Assembly (NCBI GenBank): GCA_002492075.1 | Contig: DKXD01000064.1 | Location: 1 to 6,133, forward strand | Source of the DNA: Ruminococcaceae bacterium UBA7135 | GTDB lineage: Bacteria; Bacillota; Clostridia; Oscillospirales; Ruminococcaceae | Reading direction: 5' to 3' | DNA length: 6,133 nucleotides | In this document: positions 5,818-6,133 of the stretch, piece after piece | Layout: each line of letters starts with the position of its first letter | Numbering within the stretch: the first letter of the stretch is position 1 | Position numbers and translations under genes: made by a program | Notes under the pieces: model-generated | Databases searched by the model: none | The model's input: the letters and a program-made list of their open reading frames with translations, nothing else | Told to the model about the DNA's origin: nothing

Positions 5818-6133
5818 TCCCACGTCTTCTTTCATTCCATTAAGCAAAGCTTCGATATCCTCCTGCGACATCTTGCCGCCGCTCGACGCGGGCTTTTCCT
5901 CAACCGGAGCGGGAGCGGGTTCGGGTGCGCTTGCCGCCGCCAACATCTTCTCGATATCCTCCTGCGACATCTTGCCGCCGCTTGCCGCGGGCTTCTCCTC
6001 AACCGGAGCGGGCGCGGGTTCGGGTGCGCTTGCCGCCGCTTGCCGCGGACTTCTCCTCAACCGGAGCAGGCGCGGGTTCGGGTGCGCTTGCCGCCGCCAG
6101 CATCTTCTTGATATCCTCCTGCGACATCTTGCC
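5812..6133 (-). CDS. Pro/Ala-rich tandem-repeat protein, 3' part, frameshifted
   Basis: C-terminal part of a gene whose start lies beyond position 6133. The protein is a 33-residue repeat: M-S-Q-E-D-I-E-K-M-L, then A-A-A-S-A-P-E-P-A-P-A-P, then V-E-E-K-P-A-A-S-G-G-K. It ends A-L-L-N-G-M-K-E-D-V-G-Q at a TGA (5812-5814). The short helix motif S-Q-E-D-I-E-A-L-L recalls the S-Q-E/D-E-I-D-A-L-L motif at the N-terminus of flagellar FliM/FliY, which binds CheY-P; this is a resemblance only. No other domain is visible. The frame entering at 6133 encodes a normal repeat, then near 6029 shifts to R-T-R-T-R-A-R-S-G and stops at 5999-6001. The following repeats are in another frame and stay open to 5812. 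The gene is therefore interrupted, or the assembly collapsed the repeat. The apparent TTG start at 6060 in the downstream frame has no ribosome binding site and is not real. Confidence 0.7.
   Translation of the reverse strand, partial: ARCRRRISRRCWRRQAHPNPRLLRLRRSPRQAAASAPEPAPAPVEEKPAASGGKMSQEDIEKMLAAASAPEPAPAPVEEKPASSGGKMSQEDIEALLNGMKEDVGQ
5872..6133 (-). repeat. 99-bp tandem coding repeat with one 41-bp deletion
   Basis: The GCGACAT landmark (reverse complement of the ATGTCGC start of each unit) occurs at 5865, 5964 and 6121. The first interval is 99 bases; the second is 157, which is two units minus 41. One full unit is 5872-5970, one is 6029-6127, and between them is a 58-base remnant (5971-6028) lacking its first 41 bases. 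The bases CTTGCCGCCGC at 6029-6039 mark the junction and match both expected deletion ends. Confidence 0.85.

Noticed and set aside
5999..6039. Programmed ribosomal frameshift joining the two repeat frames
   Set aside because: Restoring the frame needs a +1 (or -2) shift; I see no slippery heptamer or typical +1 site, and the 41-bp deletion explains the break directly.
5812..6060. 82-residue protein starting at a TTG at 6060
   Set aside because: Its first residues (R-R-S-P-R-Q) come from reading the repeat out of frame upstream of the deletion junction. There is no ribosome binding site, and the repeat continues upstream in the other frame.
5806..6111. Plus-strand open frame of 101 codons across the repeat region
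   Set aside because: Arg/Leu/Cys-rich shadow of the 99-bp repeat on the opposite strand; it is open only because the repeat is GC-rich.

Overview
The window reads as part of a low-to-moderate GC Firmicutes chromosome, most likely a gut or rumen clostridium of the Ruminococcaceae/Oscillospiraceae/Lachnospiraceae kind. This rests on the BspA-type leucine-rich-repeat lipoproteins, the Gram-positive small alarmone synthetase, the secreted glycoside hydrolase lipoprotein, strong AAGGAG-type ribosome binding sites and a sigma-A-like promoter. The taxonomic call is inference from gene types; no rRNA or marker gene is present. All supported genes lie on the minus strand, so transcription runs from position 6133 toward position 1.

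Region by region, from the 5' end of the genes: (i) 5812-6133 is the 3' end of a gene for a Pro/Ala-rich protein made of 33-residue (99-bp) tandem repeats, each with a K-M-S-Q-E-D-I motif. Its reading frame is broken by an apparent 41-bp deletion between 11-bp microhomologies. (ii) 5635-5811 is an AT-rich promoter region and structured leader with two inverted repeats. (iii) 4924-5634 encodes a small alarmone synthetase, (p)ppGpp-forming, closest in feel to Bacillus YwaC/RelP. (iv) 3671-4924 and 1329-3674 encode two secreted BspA-like LRR lipoproteins, with one and two copies of the same module of about 360 residues. (v) 1234-1328 is a short intergenic region with a near-consensus promoter. 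(vi) 43-1233 encodes a GH5-like secreted lipoprotein glycosidase.

The synthetase and the two LRR genes are packed as one translationally coupled unit: stop/start overlaps TGATG and ATGA, with each downstream Shine-Dalgarno sequence inside the preceding gene. The same transcript therefore probably makes a cytoplasmic stress-nucleotide synthetase and two cell-surface adhesion or scaffold-like proteins. The GH5-like gene has its own promoter but sits directly downstream, consistent with a surface or glycan-use neighbourhood.

The points most worth a second look are the frameshifted repeat gene, the coupling of an alarmone synthetase to LRR surface lipoproteins, the triplicated LRR module with a nearly identical DNA tract shared by the two genes, and the hairpin-containing leader of the synthetase operon. 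No tRNA, rRNA, CRISPR array, transposase or phage gene is visible.
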